A stretch of DNA of 64,000 bases. Origin: Actinomycetales bacterium. Its GTDB lineage: Bacteria; Actinomycetota; Actinomycetes; Actinomycetales; Microbacteriaceae. Both the position numbers and the translations under genes were made by a program. This document shows positions 46,907 to 56,340 of this stretch, one piece after another. Every line of letters starts with the position of its first letter. The first letter of the stretch is position 1. The DNA is taken from contig JAATFB010000050.1 in assembly GCA_015655415.1 (NCBI GenBank), positions 1 through 64,000 of the forward strand, read 5' to 3'. Under the pieces are notes generated by a model. That model was not told the DNA's origin and made no database searches. It saw only the letters and a program-made list of their open reading frames with translations.

Positions 46907-47326
46907 TCAGTTGCGAAGTGTCAGGCCGAACGAGCCGGCGTACTGCGACACGTTGTGGCCGGTCAGGTCGGGTGTGCCGGCGCGAGAGAAATAGGAGATG
47001 TCACTCACGTCGGACACCCACCCGACGCCATCGACCACGGCTGACCGCGGATCCGTATGCCACGCCAACACCGTCTGGTATGCGAGACGCGCCTCCTTCT
47101 TCACGGCGTCAATTCCGTTCGCGAAGACGTTGATGTCGAGAACGATGTTCCAGAGCCCCAGGCCATTCCCGGTCTGTCCGTCGCCGAGGACGTTGTACTG
47201 CCACAGCGGGAGTTCGCCGAGTGCGTCGCTATCCGTCTCGGGGACGATTCGCTTCCCAGCGTTCGCCGTTGTGAGGAGGGTGAAGACTAGCTTCTCGGCA
47301 TCCAGGAGGATGACCTGCTCAGTCAC
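46907..47326 (-). CDS. Tail terminator protein
   Basis: 139 residues (VILLDAEKLVFTLLTTANAGKRIV..., NIVLDINVFANGIDAVKKEARLAYQTVLAW). Size, fold pattern and position directly before the major tail gene fit the tail terminator that caps the tube. Overlaps the upstream gene by 8 nt. Confidence 0.7.
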   Translation of the reverse strand: MTEQVILLDAEKLVFTLLTTANAGKRIVPETDSDALGELPLWQYNVLGDGQTGNGLGLWNIVLDINVFANGIDAVKKEARLAYQTVLAWHTDPRSAVVDGVGWVSDVSDISYFSRAGTPDLTGHNVSQYAGSFGLTLRN

Positions 47327-47657
47327 CGCTCGCCTCAGGCATCGACGCGGCTGCCTTGCCCATGTAGTGCATGCCTTTCACGTAGCCCAGCACGCGTCCG
47401 TCCGGCTGATTGCGGATGATATGGCCGAGTTCCTTCGGCACAGCGAGCGGATCGGTCGCGACCACGAGCCTGTCGGTGACACCGCGCTTTCCAGGCGTGC
47501 GAACCACGCGAATGCTCGTTGCAAAGGCGGAATCGTGATGCTTCATCGCTTCCGCTTTCGCCCGAGCGGCCAAGTCCTCAGCAACCGCATCCATCTCGGC
47601 GGACTCGCCGGCGAGCTGCGCGGCAACAATGCTGGCGGTGATGTTCACGCTGGCCAC
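47319..47657 (-). CDS. DUF5403-like head-tail protein
   Basis: 112 residues: a helical first half (AEMDAVAEDLAARAKAEAMKHHDSAFATSI) and a beta half ending LGYVKGMHYMGKAAASM. It resembles DUF5403 proteins of actinophages, thought to be the tail-completion equivalent of HK97 gp10. The position in the head-tail joining cluster agrees. Confidence 0.65.
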   Translation of the reverse strand: MASVNITASIVAAQLAGESAEMDAVAEDLAARAKAEAMKHHDSAFATSIRVVRTPGKRGVTDRLVVATDPLAVPKELGHIIRNQPDGRVLGYVKGMHYMGKAAASMPEASGD

Positions 47658-47660
47658 GCG

Positions 47661-47993
47661 TCACCTCTTCCTGAGAACGACCTCGTAGTGCCGGGTTGTC
47701 GGAGACATGTCGTACAGCTGCGCTTCGCCCACCTGGTCCCATTCGTCCCCATCGAGAGTGACGATGCAGAGCGGGTCACCGGGCCACGAGAGACAGTGGA
47801 ACGATGTGGTCACGAAGTCCCGTAAGCCGAAGCTGACGATCTCATCGGACGAGAGCGGGTGACGGTTGCCGCGAACCAGGATGGGATCGCCCTCGTTCAC
47901 GAGCTCGTCTTGGCCGATGCTGCCGGCTAGCTTCTTCCGCTTCTGCACGAGCGCCTTGTGGCGTGGCTTTGTGAGAAGGCTCACTCCGCCCAC
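47661..47993 (-). CDS. Head-tail connector protein
   Basis: 110 residues (PRHKALVQKRKKLAGSIGQDELVNEGDPILVRGNRHPL, then TTRHYEVVLRKR), small and beta-rich. Its place between the Gp15-like adaptor and the DUF5403 gene suggests a head stopper. No sequence motif confirms this. The start could be ATG 47993 or GTG 47984. Confidence 0.6.
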   Translation of the reverse strand: MGGVSLLTKPRHKALVQKRKKLAGSIGQDELVNEGDPILVRGNRHPLSSDEIVSFGLRDFVTTSFHCLSWPGDPLCIVTLDGDEWDQVGEAQLYDMSPTTRHYEVVLRKR

Positions 47994-48385
47994 CCCCTCT
48001 CTACGCCCAGACGAAACGTCCGCGGAATTGAGATGCCTTGGGGCCCGGCAAGGGACTCGATGTCATCATCCGTGAACCACATGTCGCCGGAAGCGACGGT
48101 AGGACGGAGGCCGTAGCCGTAGCCGCCGTCGTTCTCGTTCGAGTACCCTTCCGGATTCCGGATCACCCGGAGCACGGCATTCGAGATCACCCTCTTGTAG
48201 AGGTTCTCAGTCAGGTCGCCGCTGGCGAGCCGAGATGTGATCTCGGCTCGCCAGCGCGACAGGGCATGATCGACGGCATCCTGGATCTGCGTCTGGACGT
48301 ATGCCGGATCGAAGGCTGTGATGTCGCCCTCGTACCGAACCTCGACGTCGTGGAGGGCGACATCAGGGATGCCGTCCATCGTCAT
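47981..48385 (-). CDS. Head-tail adaptor (Gp19/Gp15/Gp42 family)
   Basis: 134 residues: VEVRYEGDITAFDPAYVQTQIQDAVDHALSRW, NLYKRVISNAVLRVIRNPEGYSNENDGGYGYGL and SGDMWFTDDDIESL are typical for the Gp19/Gp15/Gp42 adaptor family, which joins portal to tail. Overlaps both neighbouring genes by a few bases. Confidence 0.8.
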   Translation of the reverse strand: MTMDGIPDVALHDVEVRYEGDITAFDPAYVQTQIQDAVDHALSRWRAEITSRLASGDLTENLYKRVISNAVLRVIRNPEGYSNENDGGYGYGLRPTVASGDMWFTDDDIESLAGPQGISIPRTFRLGVERGWAE

Positions 48386-48690
48386 TCCTGCTCGGCGTCA
48401 GCCTGGGTCAGGCGCGCGATGAGCGCGGCAGTGTCGCCATCTGTCGGCAGCTCGCGGGCGGTGAGAAGCGCCCTGAGCTCGTCGTCCGGCTTTCCGTCGT
48501 ACGGTCCAGCGGCCGGAGACTCAGGAGCCTCCTCCACAACCGCATCGTCCTCGGCGTAGACGTCGTCGTTGGAGATGATCTTCTGCGCCCAGGCAGGGAT
48601 CTCGTCCCCGGCCGCGAAAATCACCACCTTTCCGTCGTCCTTGCCGCCCTTCTTCTCCACGTGGACGTGGGTGCGTGCGATCTTCGCCAT
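48382..48690 (-). CDS. Small protein with C-terminal SAP-like motif
   Basis: 102 residues. Acidic middle (EDDAVVEEAPESP) and C-terminal DDELRALLTARELPTDGDTAALIARLTQ, a SAP-like helix-extended-helix often linked to nucleic acid binding. Such proteins follow the major capsid gene in many actinophages; the role is unclear. Confidence 0.65.
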   Translation of the reverse strand: MAKIARTHVHVEKKGGKDDGKVVIFAAGDEIPAWAQKIISNDDVYAEDDAVVEEAPESPAAGPYDGKPDDELRALLTARELPTDGDTAALIARLTQADAEQE

Positions 48691-48692
48691 GC

Positions 48693-49730
48693 TCAGATCA
48701 CCTGCGCAGCGAACGTGTAGTTCGCGGACTGGAGCACGGGCAGCACGATCGCGGACGCCAGGACGTTGTGGCCCTCGGGGTCCTCATCATGGAACGCGGC
48801 AGAGAAGATGCCGGGCATCTCGCCGCCGCTGATCCCGTACGTGGGGTTGATCGCCTCCGCAGGAATGCCCCACTGAGTCGACCCGAGCACACCGCCAACG
48901 CCGCCGAGTTGGACGCCGCCGGAAGCGGGCAGCCAGATCAGCTTGTTCGCGCTCACGATGCGTTGAGTCGACCCGTTGTAGACGACCTGGTCGTCGTTCT
49001 CGATCAACTGACCGAACCCGTACGAGGAGAAGACCGCCCGCACCTGGTCCTGGGAGATGATCGCGGGCAGCTGAGCCTGCGCGAGCCCGGTCGCTGCGCC
49101 GATGATCGATACGTTCTTCTGCAGCGCAGCCATCACCGAGCTGGAGATCATCGCCACCGCCGGGGACACCCCGGTAAGGGTCCGGTACGTCTGCGCCCAC
49201 GTGGTGAGGTCGCCGAGCGCGTTCGCCGTCGGGGTCGTCCACACGGTCGCAGCGGTCACGGTGTTGCCAGCGGCGCGGCCGAAGTCGATCGTGAACGTCA
49301 GCTTGTTCTCGTTCAGGGTGATTGTGCCGGTCTCGACAGCCTGCCCTTGCGCGAGAGCGACGCGTGCCGCGATGGCGGCTCCGAGACGCTCGGCATAGTC
49401 CTCGAACTTGTCGCCGATCGCATCGGTCTGACCGAACAGCGTCAGCTGGTCGAACTCCGACACCCGCAGCTTGCGTGAGATCGGGGGGAGCTTGCCCTGA
49501 CGGTTCTGGTTCCCCGGAGTGCGGCCGAACGGAGCCTCAGTGTCGTACGCGCGGTACGTGGCGGCTTCAGTCAGCTGCAGCGAGTTGATGTCGAAGTCGT
49601 ACGAAAGGCCGAGGTTCTCGATGCTCGGCAGCCACGAAGGCAGCACGAACGACCCGAGCAGGGCGTCGGACGCTGCACGAGCAGCGGCAGTCAGCTGAGC
49701 CGCGGTACGGAAAGAATTGCTGTACACCAT
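48693..49730 (-). CDS. Major capsid protein
   Basis: 345 residues (start ATG 49730, VYSNSFRTAAQLTAAARAASDALLGSF). The SRKLRVSEFDQLTLFGQTDAIGDKFEDYAERLGAAIAARVALAQG region and the C-terminal IVLPVLQSANYTF fit the HK97-fold capsid family of actinobacterial siphoviruses. The longer open frame to 50138 covers the decoration gene in another frame and is not used. Confidence 0.85.
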   Translation of the reverse strand: MVYSNSFRTAAQLTAAARAASDALLGSFVLPSWLPSIENLGLSYDFDINSLQLTEAATYRAYDTEAPFGRTPGNQNRQGKLPPISRKLRVSEFDQLTLFGQTDAIGDKFEDYAERLGAAIAARVALAQGQAVETGTITLNENKLTFTIDFGRAAGNTVTAATVWTTPTANALGDLTTWAQTYRTLTGVSPAVAMISSSVMAALQKNVSIIGAATGLAQAQLPAIISQDQVRAVFSSYGFGQLIENDDQVVYNGSTQRIVSANKLIWLPASGGVQLGGVGGVLGSTQWGIPAEAINPTYGISGGEMPGIFSAAFHDEDPEGHNVLASAIVLPVLQSANYTFAAQVI

Positions 49731-49740
49731 GTCGGATCCC

Positions 49741-50169
49741 TCAGCTCTCGAAGACGAACTCACCGGCGGTGGTCGCGGTGGTGACGTCAGAGGCGCCACC
49801 AGCACGCTGAGCAGGGACCGGCAGATTGGCGGGAATGATGAACCCGTGCTGGAGCACGGCGACCGCGACAGTGGTGGACAGGGCGCCGTTGGGCAGCAGC
49901 AGCCCCTCCTCGAAGAGGAGGAAGCTGTCGAGCTCCGATTCGCGGCCGTCCGTGGCCGTCGTGTCGTACGGGCCATACAGTCCGGACGCGGTGATCTTCG
50001 CCAGGCCGATGCCTGAGAAGAGGACCTTCGTGTCCGCGTTGAAGTGCGTGCCCGGGGTGAACTTTGAGACGTCCAGGGTACGGGTCTGTCCGGTCGACAG
50101 GCCGTGGTCGCTTGCGAGCCACGTCTGGTCCCGGCCACCCGTCTGGGACGTGATAGTGGAGAAATCCAC
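49741..50169 (-). CDS. Head decoration protein
   Basis: 142 residues (GLSTGQTRTLDVSKFTPGTHFNADTKVLFSGIGLAKITASGLYGPYD...). Small beta-rich capsid-associated protein directly upstream of the major capsid gene, like lambda gpD-type stabilisers. Confidence 0.75.
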   Translation of the reverse strand: MDFSTITSQTGGRDQTWLASDHGLSTGQTRTLDVSKFTPGTHFNADTKVLFSGIGLAKITASGLYGPYDTTATDGRESELDSFLLFEEGLLLPNGALSTTVAVAVLQHGFIIPANLPVPAQRAGGASDVTTATTAGEFVFES

Positions 50170-50193
50170 CGTCGTTCCTTTCGGTTGAGAGGT

Positions 50194-50829
50194 TTACTTG
50201 CTTGCCGGCTGAAGCTTCTCGAGGCGCTGCTTGCGCATCTCGTTGATCGAGCCGGAGCCGGAGCTGCCGGCGGCAGCTCCGTTGCGTTGCCTCTCCAGCG
50301 CCGCCTTGACAGGGTCGGCCGGAGTGCTGCTTGAGGTCGCGGAACCGAATGTTCCGGCGAACTCCTTCAGAGCGTCCACATCGAGATCGCCCGTATCCGT
50401 GACGAACGAGTGGGCGTCGACGTGAGCAAATGCCTTCGCTACGTCATCGTCATTCTTGCCCGTCAGTGCCTGGAAACGGCCCATCACGGCATCCTTCAGA
50501 TACCGCTCGGCGCCGATGTTCTCGCCCTCGCGGCGAGCTTCGTCGCGTGCGTCGTTGAGCGCCTTCTCCTGGTCGGTCTGATTCGCGGCCTTGATCTGTG
50601 CCAGCTCGTCAGCCTTTGCCTTCAGGTCGTCGTAGTCGGCGCGCGACTTCGCTTCGTTCTCGTGCTTGCGCGCCTGGAACTTCCAGTACGCCGCCTGCTG
50701 CTCAGCCGTCATCTGCTCGATCGGTGTCTCGGCGGGGAATCCGCGCGACGCTTCGAGAGCCGCCTTCTCGGCTGCTGCTTTGTCGGCTGCTGCCTTCTCT
50801 GCCGCGATCTCTTCGGCTGTCTTGGGCAT
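50194..50829 (-). CDS. Capsid scaffolding protein
   Basis: 211 residues, highly charged and helical (EEIAAEKAAADKAAAEKAALEASRG; YDDLKAKADELAQIKAANQTDQEKAL), with a Ser/Gly-rich linker and a basic end (INEMRKQRLEKLQPASK). Composition and position before the decoration and capsid genes are typical of scaffolds. Confidence 0.8.
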   Translation of the reverse strand: MPKTAEEIAAEKAAADKAAAEKAALEASRGFPAETPIEQMTAEQQAAYWKFQARKHENEAKSRADYDDLKAKADELAQIKAANQTDQEKALNDARDEARREGENIGAERYLKDAVMGRFQALTGKNDDDVAKAFAHVDAHSFVTDTGDLDVDALKEFAGTFGSATSSSTPADPVKAALERQRNGAAAGSSGSGSINEMRKQRLEKLQPASK

Positions 50830-50889
50830 GTTTCGATCCTCCGTGTCGGTGGTGGTTGCCCTGACGGGCGGATGCCGGTTGCGCCGGCG

Positions 50890-51939
50890 TCACAGGGACC
50901 GTGCGGTCGCCTGCAGCATCGCGACGTAACCGCGAAGGTTCTTCGTCATCTGGGTGAGCGTCGTGCGTCGATCGACCGCAGCCTTCATCTCCGGCGCCAG
51001 ACGGTCGTAATCGAGGTCCGATGGAATCTGCTTCTGCAGATCCGCGAGCTCCCGCTGCGCCGCCTCGATCTGAACGGTGACAGATTCGATCTCCTCGCGC
51101 GCCTGCTTCCGCTGCACGACTGGCGTCGGCTTCACGTAGGGGCGCCGACCCGCTTCCTCTGGGGTGCGGAAGTGGTCACCCTTCTTCACCAGCACCGGAC
51201 CGAGCTCACCGTGCTCCTTGATCGTGATGCGCGTGTTCAGCAGGTCCGAGTTGTACTTTGAGCCGGCCGCCGCGTAGAGCTTGCCGAGATCATCCTGGTT
51301 CAGCCGGAAGCCGGGATCATCACCCTTGATGACAGGCATCTGGGTGCAGTTGTCGCCGTCATGGATGTCGAGCAGGTCGTTGCGATGGTAGAGCCGCTGG
51401 GAGGCAACCAGGCAAAGTCCACACGTTCCCGTGCGGGACAACTCCGGGTGAATCACCCGACGAAAGCCGATGATCTTCGACTCGGCCTGATAGATCCGAT
51501 GAGTCTCATCCCGGTCCGCGAGAACCACGTCGGTCGTCGCGATCTGCTCGAGGCGGCCGCCTGCCGCTTGCTCCGCCTCCTCAACCGTCCCCCCCTGCGA
51601 CAGGGCATACACGAATTGAGACGACGGCCGCGAGTACACCTCCAACGGTGCGACATTCGCGCGCGGATACGGGTTCACCTGCTTCGGCAGAGTCAGCTTC
51701 GAACCGAGCTCGCGGAACACCGCCGACTGGAACGACCGCGTCTGCAACCGCATCCGTCCCGTCGCCGCCGACACCACAGTGGCTGATCTCGCCGCCAGCG
51801 CCGTCACCTGATCCGGGTCACGCGAGACGCCGAAGTCACCCCACAGCCCCAGCAGCAGTGCCACAAGCTTCTCGATGATCGAATCCCGCTGCTTCGCATG
51901 TCGGTCAGAGATCGCCCCCAACCGGTCAACGGAAACCAT
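50890..51939 (-). CDS. Minor head protein (MuF/SPP1 gp7-like)
   Basis: 349 residues. Helical N-terminal half, then HPELSRTGTCGLCLVASQRLYHRNDLLDIHDGDNCTQMPVI, the Cys/His-rich MuF core seen in proteins carried at the portal. The C-terminal ~70 residues are coiled coil (EEIESVTVQIEAAQRELADLQKQI). It starts 4 nt after the portal gene. Confidence 0.82.
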   Translation of the reverse strand: MVSVDRLGAISDRHAKQRDSIIEKLVALLLGLWGDFGVSRDPDQVTALAARSATVVSAATGRMRLQTRSFQSAVFRELGSKLTLPKQVNPYPRANVAPLEVYSRPSSQFVYALSQGGTVEEAEQAAGGRLEQIATTDVVLADRDETHRIYQAESKIIGFRRVIHPELSRTGTCGLCLVASQRLYHRNDLLDIHDGDNCTQMPVIKGDDPGFRLNQDDLGKLYAAAGSKYNSDLLNTRITIKEHGELGPVLVKKGDHFRTPEEAGRRPYVKPTPVVQRKQAREEIESVTVQIEAAQRELADLQKQIPSDLDYDRLAPEMKAAVDRRTTLTQMTKNLRGYVAMLQATARSL

Positions 51940-51943
51940 CGGG

Positions 51944-53335
51944 CTACGCCGCCGGCGCTGGAGTCAGGAACGCCTGATCCTGAAGGTTCTGCCGTTCCTG
52001 AGCCATCTCGTCCGGGCTCAGCTGGAAGATCTTCTCATCGATCGTCTGCTGGGACAGGCCACCCGTCTTCGCCTGAGCTGCAGCGGCCGCCCGCTCCGTC
52101 ATCGACGACCGATCGATTGGCGCCCACACGGTGGAGATATCACCCACCTGCGCACGAACCGCATCACCAAGAGCTTGGAATCCCAGCGAATGCGATTGTG
52201 CCAGCGAGGCGTCAGCCCGATCCACGAGGTCCTCGACCGCGAAGATCAGCGACTCGCGCGCCAAGGATGCACCTTCCGCTGATCCGTTCGCGGCATCCGG
52301 CGACAGAATGTAGATCGGCGTCGACGTCACTGCGGCGAGGTTCTTAACGTCGTCCTTCACCGCCCCGGTGATCGGGGTTATGTCAGTGATCCCGGATTCC
52401 CAGATCTTCGCGTCCTCCGGCAGATACCAGAGAGCACCAGGCCCAGCCTTGTAGATCTCGTCGTAGTCAATCTTCTGCCCAGCCTGAGGGTGCCCTGCAG
52501 GGTAGAACTCCGGCAGCTTCCCCTGGATCGCCAGTTGACGGAAAGCCTGCATGGCGATGATCTCCGACCGCTGCAGAATCGTGTGATTCACGCGATCCAG
52601 TGCGTCCAGGTGGTTCTCGTACACTCCAACACCGCCGCGCGTGCGATAGGCCACGACCGGCACATCGCGCGTGTACCCGAGCGGCACCGGGTCCGACACC
52701 CACGACCACCCTCTGCCCGGCGTCCACTGCGTTCCATCCGAAGGGATCGACGGCACGCGCGCAGGTCGAAACGCCTGCCTCATGTAGCCAGGACGGAAGA
52801 GTGTCATCAGATCAGCCCTGTTGATCGGGTCATGTCCGACCGTGATCGCCGCCTCCGCAAGCCAAGGCTGCGACGCTAACGGCGACGATGCTGTCGTCCA
52901 CCCGTTCGACGGCAGCATCGTGGGCTGCGCGTCAGGGGCTGGAACACGCGGACCCGTCGTCGTGACGAATGCCTCGCCGAAGTCGACCATATCCGAGAAC
53001 ACGTCGCGGATGCCGACCTTCATCGACGAACGCTTCCACGTCGCCATCGCGATCGCGTCCCCGTCCTCATCGCCAGGCGCCGCGGTCTTGAACGCCAGCG
53101 GCTTCATCCGATTCGTCCGCGCCGAAGAGATCAGCTCGCCCATGTTCAGCCGGGACATCTTGATGAAGAGCTGGAAAGCACGCGTCTGCGCCATCGACGC
53201 CTCCGCAGGGATCATGCAGGTGCCGTCGCGGTACGACTGCAACTTCTTCAAGCGCGGGAAACCCGCACCCAACTGCGTCGCCAGCCGAAGGATCCACCAG
53301 TCATCCGAGCCGGTGACGCCTGCTTCCGTGAACAT
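51944..53335 (-). CDS. Portal protein
   Basis: 463 residues from ATG 53335 (GAAGGGA 8 nt upstream). The portal pattern is present: RLKKLQSYRDGTCMIPAEAS, HLDALDRVNHTILQRSEIIAMQAFRQLAIQG, and ITGAVKDDVKNLAAVTSTPIYILSPDAANGSAEGASLARESLIF. It forms the dodecameric DNA entry channel and follows the large terminase gene by 17 nt. Confidence 0.9.
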   Translation of the reverse strand: MFTEAGVTGSDDWWILRLATQLGAGFPRLKKLQSYRDGTCMIPAEASMAQTRAFQLFIKMSRLNMGELISSARTNRMKPLAFKTAAPGDEDGDAIAMATWKRSSMKVGIRDVFSDMVDFGEAFVTTTGPRVPAPDAQPTMLPSNGWTTASSPLASQPWLAEAAITVGHDPINRADLMTLFRPGYMRQAFRPARVPSIPSDGTQWTPGRGWSWVSDPVPLGYTRDVPVVAYRTRGGVGVYENHLDALDRVNHTILQRSEIIAMQAFRQLAIQGKLPEFYPAGHPQAGQKIDYDEIYKAGPGALWYLPEDAKIWESGITDITPITGAVKDDVKNLAAVTSTPIYILSPDAANGSAEGASLARESLIFAVEDLVDRADASLAQSHSLGFQALGDAVRAQVGDISTVWAPIDRSSMTERAAAAAQAKTGGLSQQTIDEKIFQLSPDEMAQERQNLQDQAFLTPAPAA

Positions 53336-53352
53336 CACCACCGTCCCTTCGA

Positions 53353-55062
53353 CTAACGGATCGCGAACGGCACGAACGTGCTCTCCGCTGACTTGTACTT
53401 CGCCACAAAGTCCGCAGCAGCCTCGAACGCGAGCGTCGCCGCGACAGCGGCGTCGATCTTCCGAGGCGAGTTCTTGCCTTCCTTGCCGATCACCGTGCCA
53501 CCCCGGCGGCTCCACTCGCGAGCGTTCAGGAAGTGCCGCGTCATCACCTTCCCGAGGGGTGTGTCGTCGTCATGCGACATCCCACCGGTGAGAATCGCCG
53601 TGTGGAGGCGCTCCAACGCCTGGGCCATCTGTACGTCGCGCTTCGTCCACCACGCAATCGCGTGCTTCGCCTGCGATCGCACCTCAAGCTGGTCGCCGTG
53701 CTCGCGATTCCACTTATCGACGTAGTCCTGCCACAGCGGCGGGTCAGCATAGAAGCCGACCACTTCGAAGCGCTCGAACGCTCCCGCCACAACTGCATCG
53801 ACGCGATCGCGGTCAACCTCGTACCCATCCGCTTCCGGACCCTCCGGGGTCTCCAGTATGAGAAGCGGGAACAGGAAGCGGTCACTGACCCTGCATCCGA
53901 CCAGCGCCGTCGCATCCCTCGTGGACGACCCGTCGAAGCCGAGAGTGATCCGGTCACCGTCCCAAGGTCGCGTGAATCGGGACTTCACGCCAAGCTGACG
54001 TTCGGCGGCCCGCAGCGCGACACGACCTCGAAGTCTCCACTGCTCCGCCTGCACCCATGCGTTCGCCGACGACGTCACCGCGTTCAGGAAGTACCTTCGG
54101 GTACGTGCCTCACTGCGGCGTGGATCATAGGCGCCGTTGATCAGCGATTCGACCGGATTCCACGCGATCGCATCCCCGTACGCCTCGACGAACGCCTCTC
54201 GGAGAGCGTCCTCATCACGCAGATCTGCGACCTCGCCCCACCGGTGATCGAAAATCAGTCGAGGCCGGCGTGCACGGCCCTCCTCAATCGCATCAGCGAG
54301 CTGGTACGTCGCCTCCGCGATTGACTCCTCACCGGGCGCATACATCGTCGTCGTCTCGAGGTACCAAGGCTCCGCCGACTTCGCCCGTTTCGACAGGTTC
54401 GCCACCACGACGTCATACATCTCCCGCAGTCGCGGCGAGTTGTACAGGTGCGATTCATCGAAAACGACGAACGTCTCGATGCCACCATCCTTCGAAGCCC
54501 CCGCCGCCGTCGACCGGCGAATCTCACCGCCTCCCGGGATCGACACCGACGACAAGCCGGCGACCATCCCATACGCCTGCAGCTCGAAAAGCGGCGCCTT
54601 GGACGAGGTCAGATTGTGGTGGATCGTCGCGTAGACATTCCCGGTCTGCTCTTCCTCCGTCGCCATGATCCGCACGAAGGGAGACACAACCGCCCGACCC
54701 ATCGGCTCACCCGGCGCGTACACATACGTGCGGCCGAGGAACTCGTAACGCTCACCGCCCCGCGCCCAACCGGCGAACCGCGCCGGGCCGAACGCCTCGA
54801 AAAGCGCTAGCTTCGCTGCCAACCCCGACTTGTCGCATCCCTTCGGACGCGACAGGAACGCAGAATCGTACAGGCGCCTGCCCGAAGCCCCCAGCGCATA
54901 GCAATCGACGATGAAGCCGGCATACTCATCGCCGAGCCGTACCGGCTGCCCGACGACGTCGCCAGGACCGTGCACGGTGAATGTTTCAATCCACCACACA
55001 GCCAGACGGCCGAGAGAACGCTTACGTGAATGACCGGGCGCCGAGATCACCCGGCGCGGCAT
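53353..55062 (-). CDS. terL: Terminase large subunit
   Basis: 569-residue packaging ATPase/nuclease. The Walker-A-like SRPKGCDKSGLAAKLALFEA is the variant form used by many actinophages; Walker B is FVVFDESHLY; the nuclease domain has LGFDGSSTRDATAL, GFYADPPLWQDYVD and the late acidic stretch RKIDAAVAATLAFEA. The ATG at 55062 shares one base with the stop of the small subunit gene. Confidence 0.93.
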   Translation of the reverse strand: MPRRVISAPGHSRKRSLGRLAVWWIETFTVHGPGDVVGQPVRLGDEYAGFIVDCYALGASGRRLYDSAFLSRPKGCDKSGLAAKLALFEAFGPARFAGWARGGERYEFLGRTYVYAPGEPMGRAVVSPFVRIMATEEEQTGNVYATIHHNLTSSKAPLFELQAYGMVAGLSSVSIPGGGEIRRSTAAGASKDGGIETFVVFDESHLYNSPRLREMYDVVVANLSKRAKSAEPWYLETTTMYAPGEESIAEATYQLADAIEEGRARRPRLIFDHRWGEVADLRDEDALREAFVEAYGDAIAWNPVESLINGAYDPRRSEARTRRYFLNAVTSSANAWVQAEQWRLRGRVALRAAERQLGVKSRFTRPWDGDRITLGFDGSSTRDATALVGCRVSDRFLFPLLILETPEGPEADGYEVDRDRVDAVVAGAFERFEVVGFYADPPLWQDYVDKWNREHGDQLEVRSQAKHAIAWWTKRDVQMAQALERLHTAILTGGMSHDDDTPLGKVMTRHFLNAREWSRRGGTVIGKEGKNSPRKIDAAVAATLAFEAAADFVAKYKSAESTFVPFAIR

Positions 55063-55520
55063 CAGTCCTCGCCCGCGATGCGCTTCCAGCGCTGCTCATC
55101 CAACGATGCCACCGGCGAGGAGTCCTGCGCGGTCGACGAGTTGTCAGGCATGCCAGTGCCAACCTCAACGCGCAGCCGCGAACGATCCTCCGGCGTCGCA
55201 CCGAACTTCTGCACCCGCAACCGAATCTCCGCCGCGAGCTCCCACTTCCGGTTCTTCCACATCTCGTGATGCATCAGAGCCGTGTCCAGCAGAAAATCCC
55301 AGTCCGGGCCCGTCATCATCCGAATCGCCTGCGGCGACCGACGCCAGTGATTCCACCACTTCACCGTCTGCGGATGCCACGCCTCCACCGCACCAGCCTT
55401 CGTCATCAACTTCGGCAGCGACGGACCCCGCAGCTTCTTATCCGCAATCAGCTTGATCGTTTGATGATCATTCGACTTCCGCGTATGCGCCTGCGCCGGA
55501 GCTGGCCCTCGACCTGCCAT
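55062..55520 (-). CDS. terS: Terminase small subunit
   Basis: 152 residues from ATG 55520, with GGAGG 7-11 nt upstream. AGRGPAPAQAHTRKSNDHQTIKLIADKKLRGPSLP then HPQTVKWWNHWRRSPQAIRMMTGPDWDFLLDTALMHHEMW is the standard actinophage small-terminase pattern for DNA recognition at cos or pac. Confidence 0.85.
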   Translation of the reverse strand: MAGRGPAPAQAHTRKSNDHQTIKLIADKKLRGPSLPKLMTKAGAVEAWHPQTVKWWNHWRRSPQAIRMMTGPDWDFLLDTALMHHEMWKNRKWELAAEIRLRVQKFGATPEDRSRLRVEVGTGMPDNSSTAQDSSPVASLDEQRWKRIAGED

Positions 55521-55688
55521 CAGTGAACCTCCATGACGGATGCCGCACCCACCTGACGGCGGCATGCGGCGCGGTTGAAACGATCCCCCCAGACCCCTGC
55601 ACGGAGTTTCCAGCAGAACGCGAAGCGGTCTGTGAGGGTGCCGGGGGGGAGGGTGCCCGGTCCCCGTTGGTCAGAGTGTGGGGTGTAA

Positions 55689-56051
55689 TCAGAAGGGTGG
55701 TGGTTCGAGTTCGCGCTTGTCCGCGACGAGTCCCGGGTGCAACGGCTTCGGTGCGGCGTCCCTCTTCGCCCGGCGTGCCGCACCGGACGCTTGTCCGCCC
55801 TCATGGCTGGACTTCCACCGGTGGTGAGTGGTGCACAGTGCTCGGAGGTTGGTGTCGTCGTCGGTGCCGCCGGCGGCGTCGTTGAGGATATGGTCGACGT
55901 CCGTGGCTGGCTGGAGACACTTGCGGTGGGTGTCGGCTCGGACCCATTGGCAGCGGCCACCGTCGCGCTTCATGATGCGGGGGACTACCTCGGTTGACCA
56001 GTTCGCAGGCAAGGTCTGACGGCGGGTCGATCCAGTCCAGCCGGTCGGCAC
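55689..56051 (-). CDS. HNH endonuclease
   Basis: 120 residues from GTG 56051 (TAGTG overlap with the previous stop). The HNH core CQWVRADTHRKCLQPATDVDHILNDAAGGTDDDTNLRALCTTHHRWKSSHEG has the first His, Asn and last His plus two CxxC-like metal pairs. HNH proteins next to terminase stimulate cos cleavage in HK97-like phages. Confidence 0.9.
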   Translation of the reverse strand: MPTGWTGSTRRQTLPANWSTEVVPRIMKRDGGRCQWVRADTHRKCLQPATDVDHILNDAAGGTDDDTNLRALCTTHHRWKSSHEGGQASGAARRAKRDAAPKPLHPGLVADKRELEPPPF

Positions 56052-56320
56052 TAGTCGTCGTCGCCTTCCAGCTCGTTCTTCGTCATGACGCTGTAGACGA
56101 ATCCGCGGTGAAAGATCGCGCCTGCCTCGAGGAGACCGAGTGACACGTAGCGTGGCTGGCCGTCGGCCTGCTCCATCCACACTTTGCCCTCGTCGTCAGG
56201 GTCGGCAGCCGTGAGCGAACCCGAGATGAGCAGCCATGCCGTCGTCACGTCACCTTGCCCCTCATCCGCGAGGTGCGTCCGGATCGCTTCATCGAGCGCT
56301 CTCTTCGACTCCTCACTCAA
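56051..56320 (-). CDS. Hypothetical phage protein
   Basis: 89 residues from a TTG at 56320 (SEESKRALDEAIRTHLADEGQGDVTTAWLLISGSLT... AGAIFHRGFVYSVMTKNELEGDDD). No family recognised. The open frame extends to 56461, but that part overlaps the metallopeptidase-like gene in another frame. Confidence 0.6.
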   Translation of the reverse strand: MSEESKRALDEAIRTHLADEGQGDVTTAWLLISGSLTAADPDDEGKVWMEQADGQPRYVSLGLLEAGAIFHRGFVYSVMTKNELEGDDD

Positions 56321-56340
56321 CGAACCATCACCCCCGGGGG

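Noticed and set aside
48693-50138. 481-residue capsid protein
   Set aside because: The upstream 136 codons overlap the decoration gene in another frame; the capsid start is ATG 49730.
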